Below, piece after piece: positions 12,138-20,171 of a stretch of 64,000 bases of DNA (the stretch's first letter is position 1; each line of letters begins with the position of its first letter). The stretch lies in the NCBI RefSeq assembly GCF_008868125.1, contig NZ_WAAQ01000001.1, positions 2,108,001-2,172,000 on the forward strand, given 5' to 3'. The notes beneath the pieces were generated by a model. It was not told the origin of the DNA. It did not search any database and was given only the letters and a program-made list of their open reading frames with translations. The DNA is from Microbacterium maritypicum (GTDB taxonomy: Bacteria > Actinomycetota > Actinomycetes > Actinomycetales > Microbacteriaceae). The position numbers and the translations under genes were made by a program.

Positions 12138-13238
12138 CTACATTCGCGAGTTCACCACTGACACCGAATAGGTCATCCGGATGTCCGGCACGCTGTTCGG
12201 CACGAGGTGGTTGGAGGTGGCGTCCGATTGCGTCCACCGCGCGGTGTACTCGCTCACCCACCCCGTGGTCATATCCACCGAGATGGTGTCCACGCGACGA
12301 TCGAGATGCGCGTAGCTCATGCGGTATGTCACGACGCCATCGGCGCCCGCGGTCTGCTCGGCGAGCCCCGAGAGATCCAGTGCCGCCAGAAGCGACTGCC
12401 TGAGGCTAGCGGGGGCCACATTCGATCGGAGCGTGTCGAAGATGGTGCTGACCGCGGCCTCGCCTGCCTGCTCCGGGCTCTGCTCGTATCCTCGTTCGTG
12501 AGTTCGCGCGTAGTCGAGAAGGGCGGGTGGGTCGAGGGGGAATGCTGCGAACCACTCCGTCGAACCACGAAGCGGGTACTCCTCGCCCTCGAAACCACCG
12601 GGGCTCGTCCAATCCTTGGTTCCCGTCGACGGAGGCAGGAGTCTGTCCCACACAGACTTCCCTTCTGGCCCCTGGTCATCGGGGAAGTATGCGAGCCTCT
12701 CGCTATCGCCGTAGCGACCGGACCACTCGCCTGATCTGTCGGCAGGAACATACACCTGGCTCACTTCGCGAACCAGCAACGCCGAGATCGGCGGGCCGCT
12801 GCCGTATGCCGACCACTGCGTGAACATCTGCTGGTCATCTCGATACAGAAGAGACTCCGTTGAATTGACGATGCTCAGATACTGCCCTGACTGCGGGGTC
12901 GTGCCGGGGAACGGTTCTGTGACCGTCGTCCCCGAGGTGGGAGTGGGCTGCGGTGTCGGCGACGTCTGCGGCGTCGGTCGGACGCTCTCCCGCGGGATCG
13001 CCTCGACGCTCGGGGTCGGCGCCGTCTGCTGACTGACCACCGCGACACCGGCCGTCACCGCCGCCACTCCGGCCACGGCCCCGGCGATCACGAACATCGG
13101 ACGCCGGGCGATCCGCTTCCGCTCCACGCTCCGTCCCTCGTCGATTCCGGTGAGAAGCCGCGCTCTCGCCGCAGTGATCTGCTCCTCTGGCAAGCCAGCC
13201 CCCCGGTTGACCTCACGCACGCGCTCGAAAACGTCCAT
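12138..13238 (-). CDS. one-TM partner protein of ECF sigma factor, copy 1
   Basis: A 366-aa protein with a cytoplasmic N-terminus of about 47 residues beginning MDVFERV, one transmembrane helix (about 48-69), a Pro/Thr-rich linker (70-110) and an extracytoplasmic domain of about 250 residues. Gene order suggests it controls the sigma factor encoded just upstream. It lacks the HxxxCxxC zinc motif of classical anti-sigma factors, so any anti-sigma role is inference. It resembles the protein at 13860-14996 in its N-terminus, TM segment and C-terminus (IPDxRMT near the end). ATG at 13238 follows AGGAGAGG and overlaps the sigma gene by 26 bp. Confidence 0.8.
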   Translation of the reverse strand: MDVFERVREVNRGAGLPEEQITAARARLLTGIDEGRSVERKRIARRPMFVIAGAVAGVAAVTAGVAVVSQQTAPTPSVEAIPRESVRPTPQTSPTPQPTPTSGTTVTEPFPGTTPQSGQYLSIVNSTESLLYRDDQQMFTQWSAYGSGPPISALLVREVSQVYVPADRSGEWSGRYGDSERLAYFPDDQGPEGKSVWDRLLPPSTGTKDWTSPGGFEGEEYPLRGSTEWFAAFPLDPPALLDYARTHERGYEQSPEQAGEAAVSTIFDTLRSNVAPASLRQSLLAALDLSGLAEQTAGADGVVTYRMSYAHLDRRVDTISVDMTTGWVSEYTARWTQSDATSNHLVPNSVPDIRMTYSVSVVNSRM

Positions 13239-13818
13239 CGACCTCTCCTTCCTTCTCATTCACGACTCGTTCCCGGCCGCTCACGCGCGCCGGGTTCAAC
13301 CGCGTCCGCACCCGGTTGATGCGCGATCGGACTGTCCCCACCGGAACGCCGAGAGCGATGGCGATCTCCTCATAGGTGAGGTCTCCCCATGCGTACAGCA
13401 GCAACGTCTCGCGATCCTTCGCCGAGAGCGACGCGATCAGCGGCGCCAGCTCGCGGGTGGAGATCTCCGCATCGAGTCGGGCGATCGTCATGTCGAGATC
13501 GCCGTGGGAGATGTGCTCGTCCCGCGCGGCCGATGCCGCGCTCGATCGCAGATGCTTGGCCTCGCGCGCCCGATGCTTCTTGATCAACCGGGACGCGATC
13601 CCGTACAACCACGGAAGCGCCGAGTCCCAGGCCGTGTCGAACGACTTCCGCCGTGCGAACGCGACCAGGAACGTCTCACTGAGGATGTCCTCGCCCGCAT
13701 CGGCACCGAGACGGCGGGCGGCGTAACCGCCCACCGTCCTGGCATGCCGATCGAACAGCTCAGCGAAGGCTCGGGGTTGCCCGAGCGAGCGCTGAATGAT
13801 CTCGCTGTCTGTGCTCAC
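13213..13818 (-). CDS. ECF-type RNA polymerase sigma factor, copy 1
   Basis: A 201-aa sigma-70 family protein. Region 2 runs from AFAELFDRHA through EDILSETFLVAF. Region 4 is LSAKDRETLLLYAWGDLTYEEI followed by the recognition helix VPVGTVRSRINRVRTRL. I chose the GTG at 13818, because similarity to the second sigma factor starts just before it and is lost upstream. A GTG at 13863 overlapping the previous stop (GTGA) is possible but has no ribosome site. The last 26 bp overlap the partner gene. The targets are unknown. Confidence 0.88.
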   Translation of the reverse strand: MSTDSEIIQRSLGQPRAFAELFDRHARTVGGYAARRLGADAGEDILSETFLVAFARRKSFDTAWDSALPWLYGIASRLIKKHRAREAKHLRSSAASAARDEHISHGDLDMTIARLDAEISTRELAPLIASLSAKDRETLLLYAWGDLTYEEIAIALGVPVGTVRSRINRVRTRLNPARVSGRERVVNEKEGEVDGRFRARA

Positions 13819-13821
13819 ACT

Positions 13822-13851
13822 ATGTATTGCCCCAGAACGCGAGGACGGTTC
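13822..13851 (-). promoter_or_regulatory. promoter-like element before sigma gene copy 1
   Basis: Minus strand GAACC (13851-13847), 19 nt, then ATACAT (13827-13822), directly before the GTG start. The same two blocks with the same 19-nt gap precede the second sigma gene. GAAC is typical of ECF -35 elements, so self-activation is plausible. Confidence 0.5.
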
Positions 13852-13859
13852 GAAATTGG

Positions 13860-14996
13860 TCACGGCAGGGAATCGACGACACTCATTTGGAAGGTCATCC
13901 GGGAGTCGGGAATGCCACCGGGGATCAGCCCCTCGCCCACTTCGCTGGTCTCTGTGGTCTCCGTCACGATCCCTGTCCCCATGTCAATCGTCAACGTGTA
14001 CCTCTTCAGCGACGTCTCCGCGTTCTCAGAGGAGGCGAGATGAGAATCGAATGTGACAGTGCGTTCTCCGTCGTGTTCGGCCCCCACCGTCGAGCCGGGA
14101 AGCAGACTGAGCGCCCGATACATCGAGGCACGCATCTCCGGATCACCGACGTTGTGCGAGAGCAAGCCGATGAGCAGCCACCCGACCTTTCCGTCGGCCC
14201 ACCCCTGCACGTCGGGGCCAAGGTAGTCGTGTATCCACGCGATCATCGCGCCTGGATCGCGTGGCATCGTTTCGAAGAACCACAGGACGTCTTCGGCGCC
14301 ACCCTCGGGAAGCCGCGGAGCCTCCGACGGGGACAGTTCCTGTCCTTGTCCAAAGCCCTGGATGGCAGCTTCCTGCTGAGCGCGAGCTTCTGCCAGGTCG
14401 CCGAAGATGTCGCCGGCATCCAGCGCTCCCGATTCCTGGTACCACTGCGCCTTCAGATCAGCGGGCGCATAATCCACACCACTGCGATGGAGCACCCAGC
14501 CGCTCGTCGCGGTCGAGCGCGATGCGTTGTATCCCGGCGCCCCTCCGTAGCCGAGCGCGGCGTCATAGACGCCGAGGAACTCCTGTGTCCACGCGCGCCG
14601 AAGATACTGCCCGGGAGCGAGCACAGGCGGGGTGAACCCGGCCGCCGCGTTCGCTGCCCCCATCAATACCTCCGGTCCCGTCATCGGCGTGGCCGTCGGT
14701 GACGGCAGCGGACTCGGAACGAGCACCGGACCCGGCTCACGCGTCGGCACCGCCTCTGCCGTGGGTGCGGGGGTCGGCGCGGTGATCCCGCTCACCACGA
14801 GCACGCCGGCAGTGACCGCAGCTGCTGCGCCGAGAGCACCGGCGGCGATGAACCACGGCCGCCGTGCCGCCCGCGAACGGGCCGGCCTCCGCTCGCCCTG
14901 GATCTCCATCAGGAGGAGCGCACGCGCAGCGACGAGGTTCTCCTCCTCGCCCTCGATCTCGGGCCTGGTCTGCTGAACCTTCTCAAACACGTCCAA
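13860..14996 (-). CDS. one-TM partner protein of ECF sigma factor, copy 2
   Basis: A 378-aa paralogue of the protein at 12138-13238. It has a cytoplasmic N-terminus MDVFEKVQQ, one TM helix (about residues 48-70), a Pro/Thr/Ala-rich linker and an extracytoplasmic domain ending GGIPDSRMTFQMSVVDS. The start is TTG at 14996 behind GGGAGAGACCC; it aligns exactly with the ATG start of its paralogue. It overlaps the sigma factor upstream by 14 bp, which implies translational coupling. No zinc-binding anti-sigma motif is present. Regulation of the cognate sigma factor from outside the membrane is the likely role, by inference. Confidence 0.8.
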   Translation of the reverse strand: MDVFEKVQQTRPEIEGEEENLVAARALLLMEIQGERRPARSRAARRPWFIAAGALGAAAAVTAGVLVVSGITAPTPAPTAEAVPTREPGPVLVPSPLPSPTATPMTGPEVLMGAANAAAGFTPPVLAPGQYLRRAWTQEFLGVYDAALGYGGAPGYNASRSTATSGWVLHRSGVDYAPADLKAQWYQESGALDAGDIFGDLAEARAQQEAAIQGFGQGQELSPSEAPRLPEGGAEDVLWFFETMPRDPGAMIAWIHDYLGPDVQGWADGKVGWLLIGLLSHNVGDPEMRASMYRALSLLPGSTVGAEHDGERTVTFDSHLASSENAETSLKRYTLTIDMGTGIVTETTETSEVGEGLIPGGIPDSRMTFQMSVVDSLP

Positions 14997-15573
14997 GGGT
15001 CTCTCCCTTCTTCTGCTGCTGCTCGAATGCCTGAATCCTGCGGGTCGGGTCCAACCGTCTGCGGACCCGGTTCAAACGTGATCGCACGGTGCCCACGGGA
15101 ACGCCGAGAGCCGCCGCGACTTCGTCGTAGCTCATCCCTTGCCAGGCATAGAGCAGGAGCGTCTCCCGGTCTCTCGGCGCGAGCGCTGCGATACGTGCTC
15201 TCAGCATTTCGACCTCGCGTTCGGCATCGACGCGAGACATCGCGTCCTCCAGGCCGCCGAGCGATGAGTGCTCCTGCTGCGAGATGGACGCCGCGAACGA
15301 CCTCCACTGTCTGGCCTCCATCGCACGGTGCCGCCGGATCAGACGCGAGGCGATGCCGAGAAGCCACGGCGCGGCCGATTCGACGTCCGTGTCGAAGTCG
15401 GCGCGTCTGCGGAACGCGACGAGGAAGGTCTCGCTCAGCACGTCTTCCGCCGCATGCCGGCCGACGCGATACGTCGCGAACGCGTTGACCGCGCGCGCAT
15501 GTCTGTCGAAGAGGTCGGCGAACGCCGCCGGCTGCTGGAGAGACCGTTGGATGATCTCGCTGTCTGTGGTCAC
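14983..15573 (-). CDS. ECF-type RNA polymerase sigma factor, copy 2
   Basis: A 196-aa sigma-70 family protein, clearly paralogous to the one at 13213-13818. Both begin with V(S/T)TDSEIIQRSL, have LFDRHAR in region 2, and share ETLLLYAW and VPVGTVRSRLNRVR in region 4. The GTG at 15573 is preferred, because the sequence before it is not conserved between the copies and no ribosome site is visible, as expected for a leaderless message. It is the first gene of the four-gene minus-strand operon that ends at 12138. Confidence 0.88.
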   Translation of the reverse strand: MTTDSEIIQRSLQQPAAFADLFDRHARAVNAFATYRVGRHAAEDVLSETFLVAFRRRADFDTDVESAAPWLLGIASRLIRRHRAMEARQWRSFAASISQQEHSSLGGLEDAMSRVDAEREVEMLRARIAALAPRDRETLLLYAWQGMSYDEVAAALGVPVGTVRSRLNRVRRRLDPTRRIQAFEQQQKKGETLGRV

Positions 15574-15576
15574 GCT

Positions 15577-15606
15577 ATGTATTGGCCGTGCGCCGTCGAG
15601 CGGTTC
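15577..15606 (-). promoter_or_regulatory. promoter-like element before sigma gene copy 2
   Basis: Minus strand GAACC (15606-15602), 19 nt, then ATACAT (15582-15577), directly before the GTG. It matches the element before sigma copy 1 in sequence and spacing. It overlaps the stop codon of the GNAT gene. Confidence 0.5.
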
Positions 15607-16204
15607 ACGCTTTCTTCGACGACTTCTCAGATGCACCCAGATCGAGCCTCATGAGCACTCGAGGGAACCCGTCGAGCACAGACCCGGTGTCTGCCGCCTT
15701 CACAAAGCCCGCGCTCTCGAACAGGGTTCGCGTGCCGACGTACGCCATCGTCAGGTTCACCTTCTCCCCGCCGTTGTCCACCGGATAGCCCTCGATGGCG
15801 GGCGCGCCGCGCTCCTTCGCGTATGCGACCGCACCGTCGATCAGGGCGTGGGAGATGCCCTGCTTGCGGTACCCCGGACGCACGCGGAAGCACCACAGCG
15901 ACCACACATCGAGGTCGTCGATGTGCGGGATCAGCCGATTTCGAGCGAAGCTCGTCTCCCGTCGGGGATGCACGGCGGCCCACCCGACCGGTTCGTCGTC
16001 GAGATACGCGACCACGCCGGGCGGAGGGTCCTGATGGCACAGCTCGCGCACGCGGGCGGCGCGAGCGCTCCCCTTCAGCGCCACGTTCTCTTTGCTGCCG
16101 ATGCGATAGCTGAGGCAGAAGCAGACGTTCGACGTCGGGTTCTTCGGCCCGACGAGCGTGGCGACGTCGTCGAACACCGTCGCCGGTCGAACCTCGATGG
16201 TCAT
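15605..16204 (-). CDS. GNAT family N-acetyltransferase
   Basis: A 199-aa protein with the GCN5-related fold. The acetyl-CoA pyrophosphate loop is FRVRPGYRKQGISHALID (pattern R-x-x-G-x-G/A with one Gly replaced), and FESAGFVKA forms the final strand and helix. The substrate cannot be told from the sequence. A small Cys-containing segment SNVCFCLSYR near the start is typical of a subgroup that handles small molecules. ATG at 16204 starts the conserved MTIEVRPAT; no strong ribosome site is seen. Its stop lies inside the promoter-like element of the sigma operon. Confidence 0.8.
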   Translation of the reverse strand: MTIEVRPATVFDDVATLVGPKNPTSNVCFCLSYRIGSKENVALKGSARAARVRELCHQDPPPGVVAYLDDEPVGWAAVHPRRETSFARNRLIPHIDDLDVWSLWCFRVRPGYRKQGISHALIDGAVAYAKERGAPAIEGYPVDNGGEKVNLTMAYVGTRTLFESAGFVKAADTGSVLDGFPRVLMRLDLGASEKSSKKA

Positions 16205-16252
16205 GCGCCCAGTGTTGCGCACATCACGGACATCGTGTCGGCGCAGCGCGGT

Positions 16253-17173
16253 CTACTCGCCTCGAAGCACATCCAATGCGTGGCGGAAGTCCTCGGGGTA
16301 CGGGGACTCGAACTGTACCCAGTCCCCCGTCGTCGGGTGGGCGAAGGCGAGCTGGTGCGCGTGCAGCCATTGACGGGTGAGCCCTAGCCGCGCCGACATC
16401 GTCGGGTCGGCTCCGTAGAGCGGGTCGCCGACGCAGGGGTGACGGTGCGCCGCCATGTGCACGCGGATCTGGTGGGTGCGTCCTGTCTCGAGGTGGATCT
16501 CGAGCAGCGAAGCGCCGGGAAAAGCCTCCAGCGTCTCGTAGTGCGTGACCGAGGGTTTGCCTTCAGGGACCACCGCGAACTTCCAGGAGTGATTCGGGTG
16601 ACGTCCGATGGGTGCATCGATCGTCCCCGCGAGCGGGTCGGGATGCCCCTGGACGACTGCGTGGTAGATCTTCTCGACGGTGCGGTCCTTGAAGGCCTGC
16701 TTCAAGACGGTGTACGCGTGCTCGGACTTCGCCACGACCATCAGACCGCTGGTGCCGACATCGAGTCGGTGCACGACACCCTGACGTTCCTGGGCACCGC
16801 TGGTTGCGACGCGGAAGCCTGCGGCGGCCAGAGCGCCGACGACCGTGGGACCTTCCCATCCGACTGACGGATGGGCGGCGACGCCCGTCGGCTTGTCGAC
16901 CACGATGATGTCTTCGTCGTCGTAGACGATGCCGAGTTCGGGCACCGCGATGGGAACGATCTTCGGCGCCTCCTTCGGCTGCCACTCGATGTCGAGCCAG
17001 CCGCCACCGCGTAGACGGTCCGACTTGTCGAGCGTCACGCCGTCGAGTCTGACTCCGCCGGCCGCGGCGACGTCAGCGGCGAAGGTGCGGGAGAACCCCA
17101 TCAGCTTCGCCAGCGCCGCGTCGACGCGCGCACCGTCCAAACCGTCGGGGACGGGAAGCGACCGCGACTCCAC
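16253..17173 (-). CDS. RluA family pseudouridine synthase
   Basis: A 306-aa rRNA pseudouridine synthase of the RluA/RluD group. An N-terminal S4-like RNA-binding segment (about residues 12-60) precedes the catalytic domain, where the motif [15 protein letters not shown] carries the catalytic Asp. [14 protein letters not shown] and the C-terminal [10 protein letters not shown] are also family signatures. The GTG at 17173 lies 2 bp after the lspA stop, so the gene is coupled to lspA, an order seen in many actinobacteria and firmicutes. Which uridines it modifies cannot be read here; RluD-like positions in 23S rRNA are likely. Confidence 0.9.
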   Translation of the reverse strand: MESRSLPVPDGLDGARVDAALAKLMGFSRTFAADVAAAGGVRLDGVTLDKSDRLRGGGWLDIEWQPKEAPKIVPIAVPELGIVYDDEDIIVVDKPTGVAAHPSVGWEGPTVVGALAAAGFRVATSGAQERQGVVHRLDVGTSGLMVVAKSEHAYTVLKQAFKDRTVEKIYHAVVQGHPDPLAGTIDAPIGRHPNHSWKFAVVPEGKPSVTHYETLEAFPGASLLEIHLETGRTHQIRVHMAAHRHPCVGDPLYGADPTMSARLGLTRQWLHAHQLAFAHPTTGDWVQFESPYPEDFRHALDVLRGE

Positions 17174-17175
17174 GG

Positions 17176-17856
17176 TCAGCGCCCTTCGGGTGCGGGAGTC
17201 GCACCCTCCGAAGGCGCATCGTCATCGGACGCACGCAGCGGCACGGAATCGCCTGCGTCGACCATCTCGTCGTCGGTCTCGGTTCCCGTGACAGCGGCCG
17301 CGGCAGCCGCCTCGGCTTCTGCCTCGGTCTCGACGATCTCGTGATCGCGCTCCCGCGTGCCGTCGAAACGGAGGCCGAAGACGACCAGCAAAGCCACGGA
17401 GATCATGCCCGTGACGATGAAGATGTCGGCGACGTTGAAGATCGCCGGCATCATCCACGGCATCGAGATCATGTCGACCACATGCCCCACCGGGAAGCCG
17501 GGCTCACGGAGGAGACGGTCGCTCAGATTGCCGAGCACCCCGCCCAGAAGACAGCCGAGGACGACCGCCCACAGCCGCGACTTGAGTCCGAACGCCTTCC
17601 AGACGATCACGCAGGCCACGACGGCGAGGGCGATCGTGAAGATCCAGGTGACCTCGGACCCGAGGGAGAACGCCGCTCCGGGATTGCGGACGTAGTACAG
17701 CTGAAGGAACTCCCCCAGGACCGGAACCGGCTCCTGATACGGAAGGTTCTCGATCGTGAGGTGCTTCACAAACTGGTCGGCGGCCAGTACGAGCGCTGCG
17801 AGAATCGCAACGACCGCACCGGCCGCCGACCGACGAAGGGGACGGCGTCCTGACAA
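17176..17856 (-). CDS. lspA: lipoprotein signal peptidase (signal peptidase II)
   Basis: Aspartyl membrane protease that removes signal peptides from prolipoproteins, such as the CtaC precursor in this window. Four TM helices fit the family. The conserved blocks are NPGAAFS, GNLSDR with one catalytic Asp, and FNVADIFI with the other. The 226-aa product is longer than usual because of a tail of about 50 residues after the last helix, rich in Glu and Ala. The start is doubtful: TTG at 17856 gives a full N-terminal helix but has only a weak ribosome site. Confidence 0.92.
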   Translation of the reverse strand: MSGRRPLRRSAAGAVVAILAALVLAADQFVKHLTIENLPYQEPVPVLGEFLQLYYVRNPGAAFSLGSEVTWIFTIALAVVACVIVWKAFGLKSRLWAVVLGCLLGGVLGNLSDRLLREPGFPVGHVVDMISMPWMMPAIFNVADIFIVTGMISVALLVVFGLRFDGTRERDHEIVETEAEAEAAAAAAVTGTETDDEMVDAGDSVPLRASDDDAPSEGATPAPEGR

Positions 17857-17865
17857 GAGGGCGCC

Positions 17866-18462
17866 TTACAGACCGATCGCGGAAACGGGCGTCGAGTCCG
17901 TGGAGGTCGACTTCTCGTCGAGCTCGCGGAGCTGACCCTCGATGTAGCCGCGCAGCTGCGAGCGGTAGTCGCGCTCGAAGTTGCGGAGTTCGGTGATACG
18001 AGCCTCGAGCGTGTTGCGCTCGCGCTCGAGTCGGGCCGACTCCTCGCGCTGCTTGGCCTCGGCCTCGGTGCGGATGCGGGCGACCTCGGTCTCGGCCTCG
18101 GCGATGAGCGCGTTGCGCTTCGCCTCACCCTCGGCGACGTGCTCGTCGTGCAGACGCTGTGCGAGTTCGATGATGCCGGCGGTCGCGGTGGCGGAGCCGG
18201 TCGGAGCGGGCTCAGCAGGAACCTCGGCGACAGGGGCGGCGGCGGCCGGAGCCTCGGCGGCAGCGGGAGCGGCGGCTTCAGGAGCAGCACCGGACTCGTA
18301 TGCGGCCAGCTTGGCCTTCAGCTCGACGTTCTCCTCGAGGGCCTTGCGCCACTCGATGACGATCTCGTCGAGGAAGTCGTCGACCTCGTCCGGGTCGAAG
18401 CCGTCCTTGAAGCGGACGTGCTGGAACTGCTTGGTGACGACGTCATCCGGGGTAAGTGCCAT
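17866..18462 (-). CDS. wag31: DivIVA / Wag31 polar growth protein
   Basis: Coiled-coil protein that marks negatively curved membrane at poles and septa and organises apical wall growth in actinobacteria. The 198-aa product has the conserved N-terminal DivIVA domain (LTPDDVVTKQFQHVRFKDG, then DEVDDFLDEIV). An Ala/Pro-rich linker follows (about residues 58-90), then a long charged coiled coil (about 95-180). ATG at 18462 follows GAGGAG. It ends the dcw cluster, after yggT, and lspA begins 9 bp later. The Wag31 Thr phosphorylated by PknA/PknB in mycobacteria falls in the linker and cannot be assigned here. Confidence 0.95.
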   Translation of the reverse strand: MALTPDDVVTKQFQHVRFKDGFDPDEVDDFLDEIVIEWRKALEENVELKAKLAAYESGAAPEAAAPAAAEAPAAAAPVAEVPAEPAPTGSATATAGIIELAQRLHDEHVAEGEAKRNALIAEAETEVARIRTEAEAKQREESARLERERNTLEARITELRNFERDYRSQLRGYIEGQLRELDEKSTSTDSTPVSAIGL

Positions 18463-18554
18463 GGGTGGCTCCTCTTTCGATGAGTTCGATTGCCAGTATC
18501 GATGTATGGCGTGGTCGTGATGTGGCGCGAACCCGGGGCGCGCACCTGGGTGCC

Positions 18555-18560
18555 AGCATA
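18555..18560 (-). promoter_or_regulatory. candidate -10 element for divIVA
   Basis: Minus strand TATGCT within the 181-bp gap between yggT and divIVA. It would give a leader of about 85 nt ending in the GAGGAG ribosome site. No clear -35 is visible. Confidence 0.35.
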
Positions 18561-18643
18561 GCCCCCGCGCATTGGCGCCGCGATGTCACGACACCCAGAG
18601 TGGGCGAAGTGGTCGAGGTCCGATCGGGAGACACGCCTGGATT

Positions 18644-18943
18644 TCAGCGGATGAACAGCCCGACGACGTTCATCAGAATCAGAACGATCAGAAGGGTGAG
18701 CGTGAACCCGAAATCAAGAGAGAGCGAACCGATCCGCAGCGGCGGAATGATCCGCCGGAAGAACCGGATGGGCGGATCGGTGAGCGTGTAGACCGCCTCG
18801 GCAGCCACCAATCCGAAACCCTTGGGACGCCACTCCCGATTGAACATCGGGATGTAGTCCAGGATCAGGCGCGCGAAAAGCACGAAGACGTACAGGAGGA
18901 GCACCAGATGGACGATGCTCGCGAGAACGGAGACCAGCTGCAC
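18644..18943 (-). CDS. YggT family membrane protein
   Basis: A 99-aa integral membrane protein of the YggT family with two hydrophobic hairpins and the conserved central segment YTLTDPPIRFFRRIIPPLR. In actinobacteria and cyanobacteria it sits beside sepF and divIVA, and has been linked to nucleoid or septal organisation; its exact activity is unknown. The GTG at 18943 lies 3 bp after sepF and has little ribosome-site support, so translation probably depends on sepF. Confidence 0.9.
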   Translation of the reverse strand: MQLVSVLASIVHLVLLLYVFVLFARLILDYIPMFNREWRPKGFGLVAAEAVYTLTDPPIRFFRRIIPPLRIGSLSLDFGFTLTLLIVLILMNVVGLFIR

Positions 18944-18946
18944 GGG

Positions 18947-19420
18947 CTACGACTGGTCGAAGCCCGCAGACTCGGCGTCTGCGTGTGCGATGCCCCCGTG
19001 ACCCGAGACGGCGATGTTCTCCGGCGACAGCAGGAACACCTTCGAGGTCACGCGCTCGATACGGCCGTAGAGACCGAGAGAGAGCCCGCTCGCGAAATCG
19101 ATGAGGCGACGCGCGTCGGCGTCGCTCATCTGGGAGAGGTTGATGATGACCGGGACGCCCTCGCGGAAGCTCTCCGCGATCAGCTGGGCGTCGCGGTACT
19201 GCTTCGGGTGGACGGTGAGAATCTCGTTCACGGCTCCTGCAGACGGCTGGCGGACGGCGACGGGGCGACGAAGCGGCGTGACGGGGGCCGGTGCCGGCTC
19301 CTCGCGGTCACGGTCACGTTCGCGGTGAGCGCGGGCGGGTGCCTGCGTCTCCTCCTCGTAGACCTCTTCTTCATCGGCGAGGCCGAGATACACCATGGTC
19401 TTCTTCAGCGGGTTACCCAT
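18947..19420 (-). CDS. sepF: cell division protein SepF
   Basis: Membrane anchor and bundler of FtsZ, which takes the role of the missing FtsA in actinobacteria. The 157-aa product starts with an amphipathic N-terminal helix ([17 protein letters not shown]), followed by a charged linker. The SepF core (about residues 62-145) has the segments [22 protein letters not shown] and [12 protein letters not shown] at 19420 follows GGAGG. It lies 43 bp after yggS in the standard order ftsZ, yggS, sepF, yggT, divIVA. Confidence 0.95.
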   Translation of the reverse strand: MGNPLKKTMVYLGLADEEEVYEEETQAPARAHRERDRDREEPAPAPVTPLRRPVAVRQPSAGAVNEILTVHPKQYRDAQLIAESFREGVPVIINLSQMSDADARRLIDFASGLSLGLYGRIERVTSKVFLLSPENIAVSGHGGIAHADAESAGFDQS

Positions 19421-19463
19421 CGTGTCCTCCGGTTCGAACGTGTCGGGCTGGTCTTTTCACAGG

Positions 19464-20171
19464 TTAACCCCGGTCTGGTCGGGGGCCGGTGATTGCGGAG
19501 CCGATCCGCAGGTGTGTCGCGCCGGCGGCGATCGCCTCGACGAAGTCTCCGGTCATCCCGGCAGAGATCCAGGAGGCGGAAGGGTCCACTGCGCGGACGC
19601 CGTCGGCGACATCACGCAGACGGGCGAAGGCCGACGCGGGCTCCTCGTCGAGGGGCGCCACGGCCATGACGCCGCGCAGACGCAACGACGGCAGCGCCAG
19701 GACGTGCTCGGCGAGTGCGACCGCCTGAGCGGGCGTCGCTCCCCCGCGACCGGGATCATCGGTGAGGTTGATCTGCACGAGCACGTCGAGCCGATCGTCG
19801 CCGTCCGCCGCCCGGTGGAGGGCATCGGCGAATCGATCGCGATCGACCGAATGCACGACGCCCGCACTCCTGCGGATCGCGGCAGCCTTGTTCGTCTGCC
19901 CCTGCCCGATGAAATGCCAGCGCAGATCCAGAGCCGCGAGTTCGTCCTGCTTGGCCGACAGCTCTTGCTGGCGATTCTCGCCGACATCGCGCACACCGAG
20001 CTCGTGCAGGTCGCGCACCAGGGATGCCGGGTGGAACTTCGTCACCACGATGCGGGTGATCTCCTCGGCGCTGCGCCCTGCAGCGTGCGCGGCCATGGCG
20101 ATCTTCTCGTCGATCGCCGACAGCCGCGCCGCCAGGAGGGACGACCCCGAGGCGTCGACCGGCGGGGTCAC
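19464..20171 (-). CDS. YggS family pyridoxal phosphate homeostasis protein
   Basis: PLP-binding TIM-barrel protein (YggS/YlmE family) that buffers pyridoxal 5'-phosphate. In the 235-aa product, VVTKFHPA carries the lysine that forms the Schiff base, followed by [18 protein letters not shown] and [12 protein letters not shown], all family blocks. The GTG at 20171 overlaps the ftsZ stop as GTGA, so it is translationally coupled to ftsZ. The family is non-essential in most bacteria but fixed at this locus. Confidence 0.93.
   Translation of the reverse strand: MTPPVDASGSSLLAARLSAIDEKIAMAAHAAGRSAEEITRIVVTKFHPASLVRDLHELGVRDVGENRQQELSAKQDELAALDLRWHFIGQGQTNKAAAIRRSAGVVHSVDRDRFADALHRAADGDDRLDVLVQINLTDDPGRGGATPAQAVALAEHVLALPSLRLRGVMAVAPLDEEPASAFARLRDVADGVRAVDPSASWISAGMTGDFVEAIAAGATHLRIGSAITGPRPDRG

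Noticed and set aside
13819..13863. An upstream GTG start at 13863 for sigma copy 1, overlapping the previous stop as GTGA
   Set aside because: No ribosome site, and the 15 extra residues are not conserved in the paralogous sigma factor, whose similarity begins just before the internal GTG.
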